Of a DNA stretch of 64,000 nt, positions 8,907 through 17,168 are shown piece after piece. The stretch is from NCBI GenBank assembly GCA_029558535.1, contig JAKQEK010000014.1, positions 62,001 to 126,000 on the forward strand, written 5' to 3'. The notes beneath the pieces were generated by a model that did no database searches, had not been told where the DNA came from, and was given only the letters and a program-made list of their open reading frames with translations. Position 1 is the stretch's first letter. Each line of letters starts with the position of its first letter. The position numbers were made by a program, and so were the translations under genes. Source of the stretch: Bacteroidota bacterium. GTDB taxonomy: Bacteria > Bacteroidota > Bacteroidia > Bacteroidales > ML635J-15.

Positions 8907-10199
8907 ATGAAAGACATAAAAAAAATAATATTCGTTGTCTTTTTGATTATTCTTTTTATTCCTATTTTAGTTAAATCGTTAAATCTTATTAAGGAAAAAC
9001 CTTTAAATGGAGCATTTATTCCTGCCGAGAAACCGTATTTATCTGACAGCACTTGGTTCAATGGTTATTTTCAAGAACAACAAGAGAAATACCTTAATGA
9101 AAACACTGGACTTCATAATACCATGGTTAGGATAAACAATCAAATTGATTTTAGTTTATTTAATAAATCAAAAACCGATAAGCTTGTAATTGGAAAAGAA
9201 AACTATTTATTTGAGGATAATTACATCTTTGCAACAACTGGGACTGATTATATTGGTGAAGAAAAAATTAAAGAACTTACACAAAAAGCAAAACAAACAC
9301 AGGAAATACTCGAATCAAACGGAATAAAAATGCTTTTTGTTTTTGCACCAGGAAAAGCAAGTTTTTTCAAAGAATATATTCCTGACAGATATTTTGTCAA
9401 TGGTACAAGCCCAGTAACCAATTATAAGGTGTTTACTGAATACTGCAAAAAAGAGGATGTAAACTACATTGATTTTAACTCTTATTTCTTAAAATTAAAG
9501 GATAAATCCGAATATCCTTTGTATCCAAAAGCAGGAATTCACTGGTCATATTATGGAATGTACCTTTGTGCCGACAGTATAATCAGTAAAATTGAAAAAG
9601 ATTTAAATAAAGATATCCCTGAGATTATTATTAAAAATATTGAATTAAGTAAAGAGCAAAAAAATCCCGAATATGATTTGGGAGACCTGGCTAATTTACT
9701 TTTTAAAATTGAAACATACGATCTAGCTTATCCTGTTTACAGTTATAATCAGGAAGGCAAACATCGTCCCAAAGTTCTTGTAGTAGGAGATAGTTATTAC
9801 TGGAATATGTATTATAGCGGGATACCATCTAACGTATTCGAATCATTAGATTTTTATTATTATAACAGCAAATACTATTATAATGGTAATGCGACCCCAA
9901 TAGAAGTAAGTACATTGGATTATGTTCAGGAAATATTAAAATATGAATACATAATTCTTTTAGAAACTGACGGAGGATTAAATAACTTTGGTTTTGGGTT
10001 CTTTGATAAAATAATTAAAGAATTTGGAAAATTAAATTTAGAGCCAGAGGTTTTAAAATATATAAATGCAATTATCAATGATCCTGCATGGATGAAACAT
10101 ATTGAAGAGAAGGCAAAACAGAGGGGGATATCAACAGATGAAATGATTGAAATTGATGCAAGGTATATGTATGAACAAGATATAAAAAATGCCAAATAA
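8907..10199 (+). CDS. AlgX/AlgJ-like SGNH-hydrolase-fold protein, catalytic Asp position changed
   Basis: 430 residues from the ATG at 8907. An N-terminal hydrophobic segment (about 6-24) anchors or exports it. The rest resembles the SGNH domain of AlgX/AlgJ/AlgV polysaccharide O-acetyltransferases: KENYLFED near 97-104, a FVFAPGKASFF strand, IHWSYYG with His212, and a GDSYYWN block with Ser296. In AlgX/AlgJ relatives the His is preceded by Asp two positions earlier (DxH); here that position is Gly210. It may therefore be a weak or non-catalytic member, or use another acid. No MBOAT partner or exopolysaccharide genes are adjacent. The protein probably acts in the periplasm; the substrate is unknown. 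Confidence 0.6.
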   Translation: MKDIKKIIFVVFLIILFIPILVKSLNLIKEKPLNGAFIPAEKPYLSDSTWFNGYFQEQQEKYLNENTGLHNTMVRINNQIDFSLFNKSKTDKLVIGKENYLFEDNYIFATTGTDYIGEEKIKELTQKAKQTQEILESNGIKMLFVFAPGKASFFKEYIPDRYFVNGTSPVTNYKVFTEYCKKEDVNYIDFNSYFLKLKDKSEYPLYPKAGIHWSYYGMYLCADSIISKIEKDLNKDIPEIIIKNIELSKEQKNPEYDLGDLANLLFKIETYDLAYPVYSYNQEGKHRPKVLVVGDSYYWNMYYSGIPSNVFESLDFYYYNSKYYYNGNATPIEVSTLDYVQEILKYEYIILLETDGGLNNFGFGFFDKIIKEFGKLNLEPEVLKYINAIINDPAWMKHIEEKAKQRGISTDEMIEIDARYMYEQDIKNAK

Positions 10200-10206
10200 G
10201 CCTTTC

Positions 10207-10530
10207 CTATTCTGTGCAAACTGCATATAACTCATGGGCTTCCAACAAAAGGTTTTCATTAAACAAATATCCGGATTTCTCGCATTGTTCGAGCCAATAA
10301 ATTACATTTTTAAAATTAGTGACAGAGTTTTTCTTATTAGCCTGAAGTTCAGAGATCTTATCACACTCAAAAATTTTCTGCATTGAACTAATAGCACTAA
10401 ATGTAGAGGTAAGAATACGCTTTGCTATAGGAGCCTTATTCTGCTTTATAAGTTCGTCATGAAAATCTATAATTTCCAATGTAAACTTAAAAATTTTTTT
10501 TAATAAAATAATTCTATCTTCGTCTTTCAT
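10207..10530 (-). CDS. Four-helix-bundle protein (23S rRNA intervening-sequence-protein-like)
   Basis: About 107 residues from the ATG at 10530 (MKDEDRIILL); another ATG at 10551 would add seven residues. The protein is all alpha and matches the general pattern of the four helix bundle family common in Bacteroidota: a first helix with FKFTLEIIDF, a second starting at IAKRILTSTFSAISSMQKIFEC and a later FKNVIYWLEQCEKSGYL. The family forms pentamers and was first noticed in rRNA intervening sequences, but its molecular role is not established. It is convergent with the AlgX-like gene, with stops seven bases apart. Confidence 0.6.
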   Translation of the reverse strand: MKDEDRIILLKKIFKFTLEIIDFHDELIKQNKAPIAKRILTSTFSAISSMQKIFECDKISELQANKKNSVTNFKNVIYWLEQCEKSGYLFNENLLLEAHELYAVCTE

Positions 10531-10654
10531 GGTTAATGTAAATAATTGCATACAATATACGCAATTATTTAAAGCAAAACAAGTTTTTCTTATAAAATTG
10601 TATTTTTTTCTTATTTATACTTCACTAATGTTCGAAAAAAAAGATAAATTTATG

Positions 10655-10687
10655 AATTAAAAAAAAGCTCCGAAACAATCGGAGCTT
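10655..10687 (-). terminator. Intrinsic terminator ending the Orp-like operon
   Basis: A perfect 9-bp stem (10665-10673 with 10679-10687, arms AAGCTCCGA/TCGGAGCTT) has a 5-base loop and is followed on the minus strand by a run of T. It sits 12 bases after the stop of the flavoprotein gene and marks the 3' end of the long operon that starts near 17162. Confidence 0.88.
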
Positions 10688-10699
10688 AAGTTTAATCAA

Positions 10700-12049
10700 T
10701 TATCCTAATTTTTTTGCGACTAATTCTGCTGCTTTTATCAAAGGATAGGCAGCAGGTGAAGCTGTTAAGCATGGATGAGTTCCAATTTGCATAGTAAGCA
10801 AAGAATTAACCGACATGCGATTTTGAATAGCAAGACCAATTACATTTGTAAGTTCGCCTGCTTCGGGACCTCCTACAACCTCACCACCTATAATATTACC
10901 CGAGTGTTTTGCCACAATGAGTTTTACGATTTGTTTATGTGCCCCCGGAAGATTACCAGGATGACGATTAACGCCTTCAAACATACCGGTTACAATTTCA
11001 ATGCCTTCTTTTGTAGCAACTTGTTCTGTTATACCTGCAGTACCATAACCATAATCGTCCAATGCTGTAGAATAAACAGCTATAGTTCCACTAAATGTTT
11101 TAACGACATTTAGGTTAAATAAATTCATTCCTGCAACGCGTGCTTCGGCACACGCAGTTGATGCAAGCATGGTTGTTACTTTTTTTCTTGTAACGAAATC
11201 ACGTTTTTGGGCACAGTCACCAACAGCAAAAACATCCGGAACCTCTGAACGCATATATTCATCAACGACAATGAAATTGTTTTCATCAACTGGTATTCCT
11301 GCTTTCTGTGCAAGTTCTACATTAGGTCTGTATCCCATAGATAAAATAACAGCATCTGTAGCAATTCTTTCACCGTTTTCCAATTCAATTGCTTCTACTT
11401 TAGTTTCACCAATAATTTTCTTAATCCCGTTTGCTTTTATTACCTTAACACCTCTAGAGGCAACAAGTTCTTCAATTTTTTCTCCAATTTCAGGGTCAAA
11501 AGCAAGATTTAAAATATGAGGCAATTTTTCAACAAGACTAACATTCATGCCTCTTTTATTCAGTTCGTCTGATAATTCAACTCCAATAAAACCTGCTCCA
11601 ATAACAACAATATTTTTCATTCCATTAAGCTTCTCAGACATCATATCAAGATACTGACGTTCTTTTGGAATTACGAATACATTTTCGAGGTCGGCACCTG
11701 CACACCACTTTGGTCTAATCGGTGAAGAACCTGTAGCAATAACCAGCTTATTGTATGAAATAACTTCCCCACTTGCAAATTTTACAGTTTTATCATCTGT
11801 AATAATTTCAACAGCTTCATCAACAACTGAAGTCACGCCACATTTCTCCATTGCAGCATCTACAGGCATCAGGTTTTTTTCGCTGTTATTTAATGTCCCA
11901 AAAATATAAGGTATTCCGCAAGGTACCATTACGTCTTTTTGCTTCTTTACCAAAATAAAATCTTTGTCCGCCCAGTTGGATTTACCGGTTAAGGCTGTTA
12001 CCATACCTGCAGCACTACCTCCAATAATTAATACGTCTGTTTTTTTCAT
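10700..12049 (-). CDS. CoA-disulfide reductase / NADH oxidase-type FAD-dependent oxidoreductase
   Basis: 449 residues from the ATG at 12049, which has an AGGG ribosome site; an upstream TTG is not needed. It shows the FAD Rossmann motif VLIIGGSAAG (6-15), a redox cysteine Cys44 in VPCGIPY, a second dinucleotide motif VVIGAGFIGVELS for NAD(P)H, the FAD-binding VFAVGDCAQ, and a C-terminal dimerisation domain. This is the pattern of single-Cys flavoproteins that reduce CoA disulfide, polysulfide or oxygen through a Cys-SH/SOH or Cys-S-S-CoA centre. It is the last gene of the Orp-like operon, so a role in sulfur or thiol redox chemistry serving the MoCu/Fe-S cluster proteins upstream is plausible but inferred. 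Confidence 0.85.
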   Translation of the reverse strand: MKKTDVLIIGGSAAGMVTALTGKSNWADKDFILVKKQKDVMVPCGIPYIFGTLNNSEKNLMPVDAAMEKCGVTSVVDEAVEIITDDKTVKFASGEVISYNKLVIATGSSPIRPKWCAGADLENVFVIPKERQYLDMMSEKLNGMKNIVVIGAGFIGVELSDELNKRGMNVSLVEKLPHILNLAFDPEIGEKIEELVASRGVKVIKANGIKKIIGETKVEAIELENGERIATDAVILSMGYRPNVELAQKAGIPVDENNFIVVDEYMRSEVPDVFAVGDCAQKRDFVTRKKVTTMLASTACAEARVAGMNLFNLNVVKTFSGTIAVYSTALDDYGYGTAGITEQVATKEGIEIVTGMFEGVNRHPGNLPGAHKQIVKLIVAKHSGNIIGGEVVGGPEAGELTNVIGLAIQNRMSVNSLLTMQIGTHPCLTASPAAYPLIKAAELVAKKLG

Positions 12050-12088
12050 TTTTCCCTGTTTTAGTTTATAATAGTTATTCAAAATATC

Positions 12089-12610
12089 TTAAAACTCGAT
12101 CCCCAATCTAGCCGGAATCTTATTATTGTAATAATGTTTAATTTCTTTCATTTCAGTTACTAAATCAGCTATTTCGATAAATTGGTCGGTAGCATAACGA
12201 CCTGTCATAATCAATTCAATATTTTCAGGTTTTGATTTAACAAATGTTATTAAATCTTCAGATTTAATCAGTTTATAGTACAACGCAATAAAAATCTCAT
12301 CTAAAATCACAACATTGTAATTCGCTTGAATGATTATTTCTTTAACTTCAGTAAATCCTGCTTGTGCAGCTAAAATATCTTCAATTACCGGCTCTTGCTC
12401 AATAAAACAGCTTCTGCCATACTGTTTAACTGTTATATTTTCATGCTTTTCTAATGAAACCAATTCCGAATAATGCATTCCTTTAACAAACTGAGCAATA
12501 AAGATATTTTTCCCTGCACCCGCTGCCCTTAATGCCAAACCTAAAGCTGCAGTTGTCTTACCTTTGCCATTTCCTGTGTAAATGTGTATTTTACCGTAGT
12601 TATCTTCCAT
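12089..12610 (-). CDS. Cob(I)yrinic acid a,c-diamide adenosyltransferase (BtuR/CobO/CobA type)
   Basis: 173 residues, the normal length. The P-loop TGNGKGKTT (about 12-20), the FVKGMHYSEL segment after the second strand and VVILDEIFIAL (Walker B region) are all as in BtuR/CobO. These enzymes transfer the adenosyl group from ATP to cob(I)alamin or its precursors. The ATG overlaps the stop of the CoA-binding protein gene by one base (TAATG), so the two are coupled. No other corrinoid genes and no cobalamin riboswitch are visible nearby. The enzyme may act on scavenged corrinoid, or the fold may have been reused in this cluster. Confidence 0.88.
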   Translation of the reverse strand: MEDNYGKIHIYTGNGKGKTTAALGLALRAAGAGKNIFIAQFVKGMHYSELVSLEKHENITVKQYGRSCFIEQEPVIEDILAAQAGFTEVKEIIIQANYNVVILDEIFIALYYKLIKSEDLITFVKSKPENIELIMTGRYATDQFIEIADLVTEMKEIKHYYNNKIPARLGIEF

Positions 12611-12966
12611 TAGTACTGATTGTTACTTAACATTATAAGAACACATGAATGTAAAACTTCTACTCCAATATTTTTTAACTTATTTTCAAGAACAGGGTTA
12701 TGTGTTCCGGGATTAAAAATTACACGTTTTGGTGGATTATTCAAAATTGAATCATAATATTTCTCCTGATTTTCAGCCGAAAGATACATTGCCACAGTAT
12801 GAATATCTTCTTTGTCGGGATAAACACCGGTTATTGGAATATTATTAATATTTGCTTTCTTAATTCCAACCGGAATAACTTCATGACCATGTTCTAATAA
12901 TTCTACAGTTGCAAGATATGAATATCTGTGAGGGTTATTACTTGCTCCTAAAACTAATGTTTTCAT
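12610..12966 (-). CDS. CoA-binding protein (CoA_binding_2 family)
   Basis: 118 residues forming one Rossmann domain: VLGASNNPHRYS at the nucleotide-binding loop, GHEVIPVGIKK, ITGVYPD, and a VIFNPGTHNP loop. This pattern is characteristic of small CoA-binding proteins of the YccU/CoA_binding_2 family. They bind CoA or a related nucleotide, but their cellular role is not settled. The presence of a CoA-disulfide-reductase-like flavoprotein two genes downstream makes a CoA-thiol link worth noting. It is in the middle of the operon, 27 bases after the MinD-like ATPase gene and overlapping the BtuR gene by one base. Confidence 0.82.
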   Translation of the reverse strand: MKTLVLGASNNPHRYSYLATVELLEHGHEVIPVGIKKANINNIPITGVYPDKEDIHTVAMYLSAENQEKYYDSILNNPPKRVIFNPGTHNPVLENKLKNIGVEVLHSCVLIMLSNNQY

Positions 12967-12993
12967 TGATAATAATTTAATATTTATACAAAT

Positions 12994-13857
12994 TTAAGAA
13001 TTTATCACCTTATCAATAGCATCTTCAAAAATTTTTGTAAAATCAGAATCAGGCTCCCATTCTGAGATACTTTTGCAATTTACCATTGCCTCAACAACCT
13101 GTTCGTGATACGGCAATTTAGCCAAAATTTGAATGCTTTTTAAATTACAAAATTCAAATATTTTCTCAGACATCTCGCGATTTAAATCAAATTTATTGAT
13201 AATAACCCAAGTTTTAAGATTAAAATTTTCAGTCATCTCTACGGTACGTATTAAATCATGCATACCCGACAAGCTGGGCTCTGTTACCACAACAACATGG
13301 TCAACACCTGTAACAGTAGAAATAACCGGACATCCAATACCCGGAGGTCCATCAATTAAAATTACTTTAGAATTATTTTGCTCCGCAATTTTTCTTGCCT
13401 TTTCTCTTACAATATTTACAAGCTTTCCCGAATTTTCTTCACCCGGTGCCAATCTACCATAAACCATTTTTCCGTAACGAAAGTTACCCGACAAAAGAAG
13501 ACTTTCATCATTATTTATCATCGTTATAGCCTTTTCGGGACATATTCGGGAACATAACTGACAGCCATCACAAAATATTTCGTTAATAGCAATTTTCCCA
13601 TTTTCAATTTTTATAGCATCAAATCGACAATAATCCATGCAAATGCCACAATTTGTACAATTATTATAATCAATTTCAGCTTTCTGGGCACCAACGAATG
13701 ATGTTTTTTCATCTATTTCAGGTTCGAACAAGATATAAAGATTTGCAGCATCAACGTCACAGTCAACCAAAACGACATTTTTCAACAAACTTGTAAAAGC
13801 AGCGGTAACACTACTTTTTCCGGTACCTCCTTTACCACTAATTACTGCTATTTCCAT
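12994..13857 (-). CDS. MinD/Mrp-type P-loop ATPase with inserted two-cluster ferredoxin domain (second copy)
   Basis: 287 residues. The deviant Walker A motif SGKGGTGKS lies at 7-15 and VLVDCDVDAANL follows. An inserted 2[4Fe-4S] ferredoxin has Cys67/70/73/77 and Cys96/99/102/106, and LIDGPPGIGCPV marks the Walker B/switch region. Proteins of this type are encoded in the orange protein (orp) operons of anaerobes such as Desulfovibrio, where two ATPases of this kind associate with the Orp protein. They may also help assemble or deliver metal clusters. The start overlaps the previous ATPase gene by 20 bases. The two ATPases are clearly paralogous and probably act as a pair. Confidence 0.92.
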   Translation of the reverse strand: MEIAVISGKGGTGKSSVTAAFTSLLKNVVLVDCDVDAANLYILFEPEIDEKTSFVGAQKAEIDYNNCTNCGICMDYCRFDAIKIENGKIAINEIFCDGCQLCSRICPEKAITMINNDESLLLSGNFRYGKMVYGRLAPGEENSGKLVNIVREKARKIAEQNNSKVILIDGPPGIGCPVISTVTGVDHVVVVTEPSLSGMHDLIRTVEMTENFNLKTWVIINKFDLNREMSEKIFEFCNLKSIQILAKLPYHEQVVEAMVNCKSISEWEPDSDFTKIFEDAIDKVINS

Positions 13858-14734
13858 ATCTTTCTAATATTGATTCAAACAAATTTGCAAACAAGATTTT
13901 TATTTTGTCATTATGAGCAGCTACTATATTTCCATTCGAATATAAAACAGCTATTTCTTTATCAAAAGGTATTTCTGCAAGCAAATCAATATCTTCACTT
14001 TTTAAATAATCGAAAATTTTCTTATCCCCTAAACCTGCTCTATTAATAATAACGCCATAATTTTTATTCATAGTTTTAAGAGTGTTAACAGATTGTTTCA
14101 GGTCGCTTAAACCAAACGGGGTTGGTTCTGTAACAAGGATAACATAATCTGCCTCAACTACAGTTTGAATAAAAGGACATGATGTCCCAGGCGGAGAATC
14201 CATTATCACGACTTGCTTATCAACAGTATATTTATGAGCCGCCTTAATAACCGGAACGGGTGTCATAACTCCATTTTTCATTCTGGCTTCAATTATATTA
14301 AAGCCTTCATTTGAGACAAAAACATTTACCCGACCTACCTCCATATCTTTTTCCGTTATTGCATCATATTCGCATGCTACCGAACAAGCACCACAACCAT
14401 GACACAATTCTTCTATCACTTTTATTATACGCGATGGTGGTATTATAAATATTGCATTATAAGCACAATAATCATGACATTTACCACAAAATGTGCACTT
14501 ATCAGTATCTATAACCGGGACTTTCTGCACTACTTCAACAGACCTTTGTAGATTAGCTTTGAAGAACAAAACGGAATTAGGCTCTTCTGCATCACAATCA
14601 ACAAGGACACTGTTTTTAAAATTTTCTTGTATTGCATAAAACATTGATGTAGCAATTAAGGTTTTACCTGTACCTCCCTTACCACTTGCAATTGCAATTT
14701 TTATCGTTTTATTTACCAATTTTTCGACCTCCAT
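13838..14734 (-). CDS. MinD/Mrp-type P-loop ATPase with inserted two-cluster ferredoxin domain (first copy)
   Basis: 298 residues. Walker A ASGKGGTGKT at 16-25, VLVDCDAEEPN after strand 2, and inserted ferredoxin cysteines Cys80/83/86/90 and Cys111/114/117/121, enough for two [4Fe-4S] clusters. VIMDSPPGTSCPF marks the switch region. It is a paralogue of the next gene, with which it overlaps, and its ATG lies inside the end of the DUF89 gene. Together with the NifX-like proteins this reproduces the core of an orange protein cluster. Which of the two paralogues matches which Desulfovibrio ATPase cannot be decided by eye. Confidence 0.92.
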   Translation of the reverse strand: MEVEKLVNKTIKIAIASGKGGTGKTLIATSMFYAIQENFKNSVLVDCDAEEPNSVLFFKANLQRSVEVVQKVPVIDTDKCTFCGKCHDYCAYNAIFIIPPSRIIKVIEELCHGCGACSVACEYDAITEKDMEVGRVNVFVSNEGFNIIEARMKNGVMTPVPVIKAAHKYTVDKQVVIMDSPPGTSCPFIQTVVEADYVILVTEPTPFGLSDLKQSVNTLKTMNKNYGVIINRAGLGDKKIFDYLKSEDIDLLAEIPFDKEIAVLYSNGNIVAAHNDKIKILFANLFESILERYGNSSN

Positions 14735-15596
14735 TTAATACTATAAAACTTCCTTTTTTAACATTTAACATATCTGCAATAACATCACATTTTACCATTA
14801 ACAGAAAGAAAATCCTGTCATCGTATTCTTTCAACAAACCTTCAAGATTTCCCTGCCCTTTAGATATTATTAAATCTGCAGTATTGTATTCTTTCATAAA
14901 TTCTTCACTGCATTTTGACAAAACCGTAGATGGAGCATCATAGCCATTAGTTATGACCTTCGCTGTTTCAATCATTCTAATTTCATCAGCATCCTTCATT
15001 GTGACATCATTTAAGACCGGAGCAGATTTAACAACATAAGTTACTTTATCTGACAAATTTGTCTCAATAAATAACTTATCAAAAACTATTTCGCCTGCAT
15101 TATCACCTAAATAAAGGATTTTCTTTGCTGTATCGATTTTCTCTTTCAATAAACATGAATCATCTATTGCAAAGTCTGTGTGCAGTACATTAATAATTAC
15201 AGAATCAATGTCAAAGCTGTCTGCCGCTCCATAATCCATAATATTTCCTGCAATTGCAAGTCTTAAAGAGGCTTTAAACGAATCGTGAGTTTCAAATACA
15301 ACAGGTTTCCATCTATTATAAATTTCAAATGCCTGTCTATTAGAATGTTTTTTTTCTGACAGGAACGGATCTTCAATTCCGATTATATCTCTGAAAGCTA
15401 AATTCAGCTCTCTTTGAATCAAAGGAGCTGAAAAGAAAAGCAATTCAGAAGTTTTTTGATCAAAAACCTTTAAAAAAGATTTTTGTTTCTCATCATCAAC
15501 ATTAAACTTATTAAAAAGTCTCTTGTATCCGCGCAAAAAACACTCGACACATCTTTTATCGTGCGTAGTTTTAGTGTCCACAATTATCATGTCCAT
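14709..15596 (-). CDS. DUF89 / ARMT1-like damage-control phosphatase family protein
   Basis: 295 residues, normal for the bacterial/archaeal DUF89 branch. Motifs seen: CVECFLRG near the N-terminus, LAIAGNIMDYG, LYLGDNAGEIVFDKL (metal/phosphate-binding GDNxGE) and ADLIISKGQGNLEGL, ending with KCDVIADMLNV. DUF89 proteins are metal-dependent phosphatases that remove damaged or surplus phosphorylated metabolites. Association of DUF89 with MinD-ferredoxin ATPases and NifX-like proteins recurs in anaerobes, but its job there is unknown. The start overlaps the upstream NifX-like gene by 26 bases; a second ATG two codons later is also possible. Confidence 0.85.
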   Translation of the reverse strand: MDMIIVDTKTTHDKRCVECFLRGYKRLFNKFNVDDEKQKSFLKVFDQKTSELLFFSAPLIQRELNLAFRDIIGIEDPFLSEKKHSNRQAFEIYNRWKPVVFETHDSFKASLRLAIAGNIMDYGAADSFDIDSVIINVLHTDFAIDDSCLLKEKIDTAKKILYLGDNAGEIVFDKLFIETNLSDKVTYVVKSAPVLNDVTMKDADEIRMIETAKVITNGYDAPSTVLSKCSEEFMKEYNTADLIISKGQGNLEGLLKEYDDRIFFLLMVKCDVIADMLNVKKGSFIVLNGGRKIGK

Positions 15597-15942
15597 GACT
15601 ATGGTCGTGGTTACAATAATTAGCTGTAAGCTCTAAACGTCCGGCAATAAAATCCTCAACCAGCTCTTTGGCAGTTTTAACAGGTGCTCCTACAAAAGCA
15701 TTTATGTTTTGTTGATTAAATAAAATAATTGCCTGCTGGCCCATACCTCCGGCAATAACATCTGTAACGCCAAACTGAGCAACCCATCTCGGATACAAAC
15801 CCGGTACATGTTCAGGTGGGTCTAATTCTTTAATACTAATAATACTGTCATTTTTAACTTCAACAATTGCAAATTGCTGACAATGACCAAAATGTGCACT
15901 CAACACACCACTTTCCATTGGAATTGCGATAATTCTATCCAT
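15571..15942 (-). CDS. NifX/NifB-type (dinitrogenase FeMo-cofactor biosynthesis fold) protein with His-rich tail
   Basis: 123 residues. The RNase-H-like NifX fold is recognised from MESGVLSAHFGHCQQFAIVEV at the N-terminus, GVTDVIAGGMGQQAI in the middle and GAPVKTAKELVEDFIAG at the end. A short C-terminal tail, NYCNHDHSHGHDNCGH, is a probable metal-binding appendix. Orange protein (Orp), which carries a Mo-Cu sulfide cluster, belongs to this fold, and the gene sits next to the MinD-ferredoxin ATPases as Orp does. Whether this copy or the other NifX-like protein is the Orp equivalent is uncertain. A large imperfect hairpin precedes it (15963-16027). Confidence 0.88.
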   Translation of the reverse strand: MDRIIAIPMESGVLSAHFGHCQQFAIVEVKNDSIISIKELDPPEHVPGLYPRWVAQFGVTDVIAGGMGQQAIILFNQQNINAFVGAPVKTAKELVEDFIAGRLELTANYCNHDHSHGHDNCGH

Positions 15943-15962
15943 ATAAATATTTTTAATTAAAA

Positions 15963-16027
15963 ATGAAGGCTAGTAGAATAATGAAAAAGCAAACTTCTAC
16001 AAAAAAGTTATTCCACTAAGCCTTCAT
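15963..16027 (-). repeat. Long inverted repeat (hairpin) inside the Orp-like operon
   Basis: Arms 15963-15981 and 16008-16027 are complementary over 19-20 bases with one bulged base and one G-T type mismatch; the loop is 26 bases. It lies in the gap between the DUF5320 gene and the His-tailed NifX-like gene. There is no T-run after it on the minus strand strong enough to call a terminator, so an mRNA processing or stability element that sets different levels of the upstream and downstream genes is more likely. Confidence 0.7.
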
Positions 16028-16045
16028 GCAGGAAAATTATAAAAA

Positions 16046-16231
16046 CTAAACACTTCTACCATTACCTCTTCTCTGCCCTAAACCACGTCCGGCTCCACGA
16101 CCCGCACCTCGGCCGACACCACGACCTGTATTTGGTTGTGCATTATTATTCCCGTTACCGGCACATTTTCCGGCTTTACGTCCTGTCATTGGACCTTGTC
16201 CTTCAGGACCTGTTTGATCAAAATTTGGCAT
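16046..16231 (-). CDS. DUF5320 family small Gly/Arg-rich protein
   Basis: 61 residues. The N-terminus MPNFDQTGPEGQGPMTGRKAGKC matches the conserved start of DUF5320 proteins (PxGxGPxTGRxxGxC), and the second half is a low-complexity GRG repeat (GRGAGRGAGRGLGQRRG). Such small proteins are regularly encoded beside NifX/NifB-like proteins and MinD-ferredoxin ATPases in anaerobes; their function is unknown. The single Cys in the conserved head could bind metal. Located between the two NifX-like genes of the operon, 15 bases from the upstream one. Confidence 0.82.
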   Translation of the reverse strand: MPNFDQTGPEGQGPMTGRKAGKCAGNGNNNAQPNTGRGVGRGAGRGAGRGLGQRRGNGRSV

Positions 16232-16246
16232 AATTACCTCCTATTA

Positions 16247-16564
16247 TTATTTGTTTAACATATCTATTATATCTTGAATTGTTTTTACAGGATCTTTTAT
16301 TACGATCATCTGTATTTTCAAACTATCAAGCAATGATTTTATTTTCATTCCAAATTCCCCTGATACTATTTTTGAGACCCCTTTATCAGCAACAAATTGA
16401 ACAGATGCGGGACCTGCTCCGTTTTCAGCATTTTTATTGGGATTTTCAAAAAACTCATGGGATTTTGATTCTGTATCATAAATGACAAAATATGAGCAAC
16501 GTCCAAAACGTGGATCAACATTTGAATTCAATTCTTTACCGTTTGATGTAATTGCAATTTTCAT
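16247..16564 (-). CDS. NifX/NifB-type (dinitrogenase FeMo-cofactor biosynthesis fold) protein, short form
   Basis: 105 residues. Motifs of the fold: ITSNGKELNSNVDPRFGRCSYFVIYD at the N-terminus, GPASVQFVADKGVSKIVSGEFGMKI in the middle. The DPRFGRC loop is the typical metal-cofactor-facing segment of this family. It is the second gene of the operon, 15 bases after the DUF134 regulator, and differs from the other NifX-like protein in lacking the His-rich tail. It could bind the MoCu or Fe-S species of an orange-protein-like complex. Confidence 0.88.
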   Translation of the reverse strand: MKIAITSNGKELNSNVDPRFGRCSYFVIYDTESKSHEFFENPNKNAENGAGPASVQFVADKGVSKIVSGEFGMKIKSLLDSLKIQMIVIKDPVKTIQDIIDMLNK

Positions 16565-16579
16565 AATTTTTCTTTTTAT

Positions 16580-17146
16580 CTATAATAAGTTATTTCTTTT
16601 TAATGGCACTTTGCACTCTGGACACACATTATCTTTACACGGCTTTCCCTGCATATGTTTTATCGAATATCCACACAAAGGGCACACACATAATTCTTCA
16701 TCTGTATCAGGGCTAGTTTCTTTAACAGTTGATTGACCTATGAACTTAAAATTTTCACTTTTACATAAAGGACATTTTCTAATTTCCATATCCATATCAG
16801 GATTATTAAAATAACACTTACAATCCTGACACAAATACCAATCTTTATCAAAAGCTACTCTACCTCCCTCAATCGAAATTTGGCGCCCTTCTGCTAAAGC
16901 TGTTGCTATCTTCTGCCTTGCTGAAGCATAAATTCTGGTAAATGTAGGTCTTGAAACGCCCATAATCTCACAAGCAGAAATATGATTAAGCATTTCATAA
17001 TCACAAAGCTTAACAGATTCATATTCTTCGAACAAAATAATCACCGGTTCCGACTTCTTTAAATCATACTGTTGTCCATAAGGCTTAAAGCCCTTAACCA
17101 CAGGAGGATTCATCATTCGTCTCATTCTTTTTCTTCTTGGTGACAT
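16580..17146 (-). CDS. DUF134 (UPF0251) DNA-binding protein with C-terminal zinc ribbons; probable operon regulator
   Basis: 188 residues, longer than the roughly 100-residue minimal family. The N-terminal MSPRRKRMRRM and the helix-turn-helix ISACEIMGVSRPTFTRIYASARQKI (sigma region 4-like) define DUF134. Residues 100-188 add zinc-ribbon modules with CQDC, CPLC, CVCPLC and CPEC pairs. DUF134 proteins are predicted regulators of neighbouring NifX/MinD-type genes. Here the gene leads the operon, and a perfect palindrome fills the spacer of its promoter (17177-17192), so autoregulation is likely. The cysteine-rich tail may sense metal or redox state. The direction of regulation (repression) is inferred from operator position. 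Confidence 0.88.
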   Translation of the reverse strand: MSPRRKRMRRMMNPPVVKGFKPYGQQYDLKKSEPVIILFEEYESVKLCDYEMLNHISACEIMGVSRPTFTRIYASARQKIATALAEGRQISIEGGRVAFDKDWYLCQDCKCYFNNPDMDMEIRKCPLCKSENFKFIGQSTVKETSPDTDEELCVCPLCGYSIKHMQGKPCKDNVCPECKVPLKRNNLL

Positions 17147-17168
17147 TATTTTTATTACTAATTTGCTA

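Noticed and set aside
10700..12610. Cobalamin riboswitch upstream of the BtuR-type gene
   Set aside because: Gaps within the operon are too short (at most about 40 bases near this gene) to hold such a structure, and no B12-box-like segment was seen.
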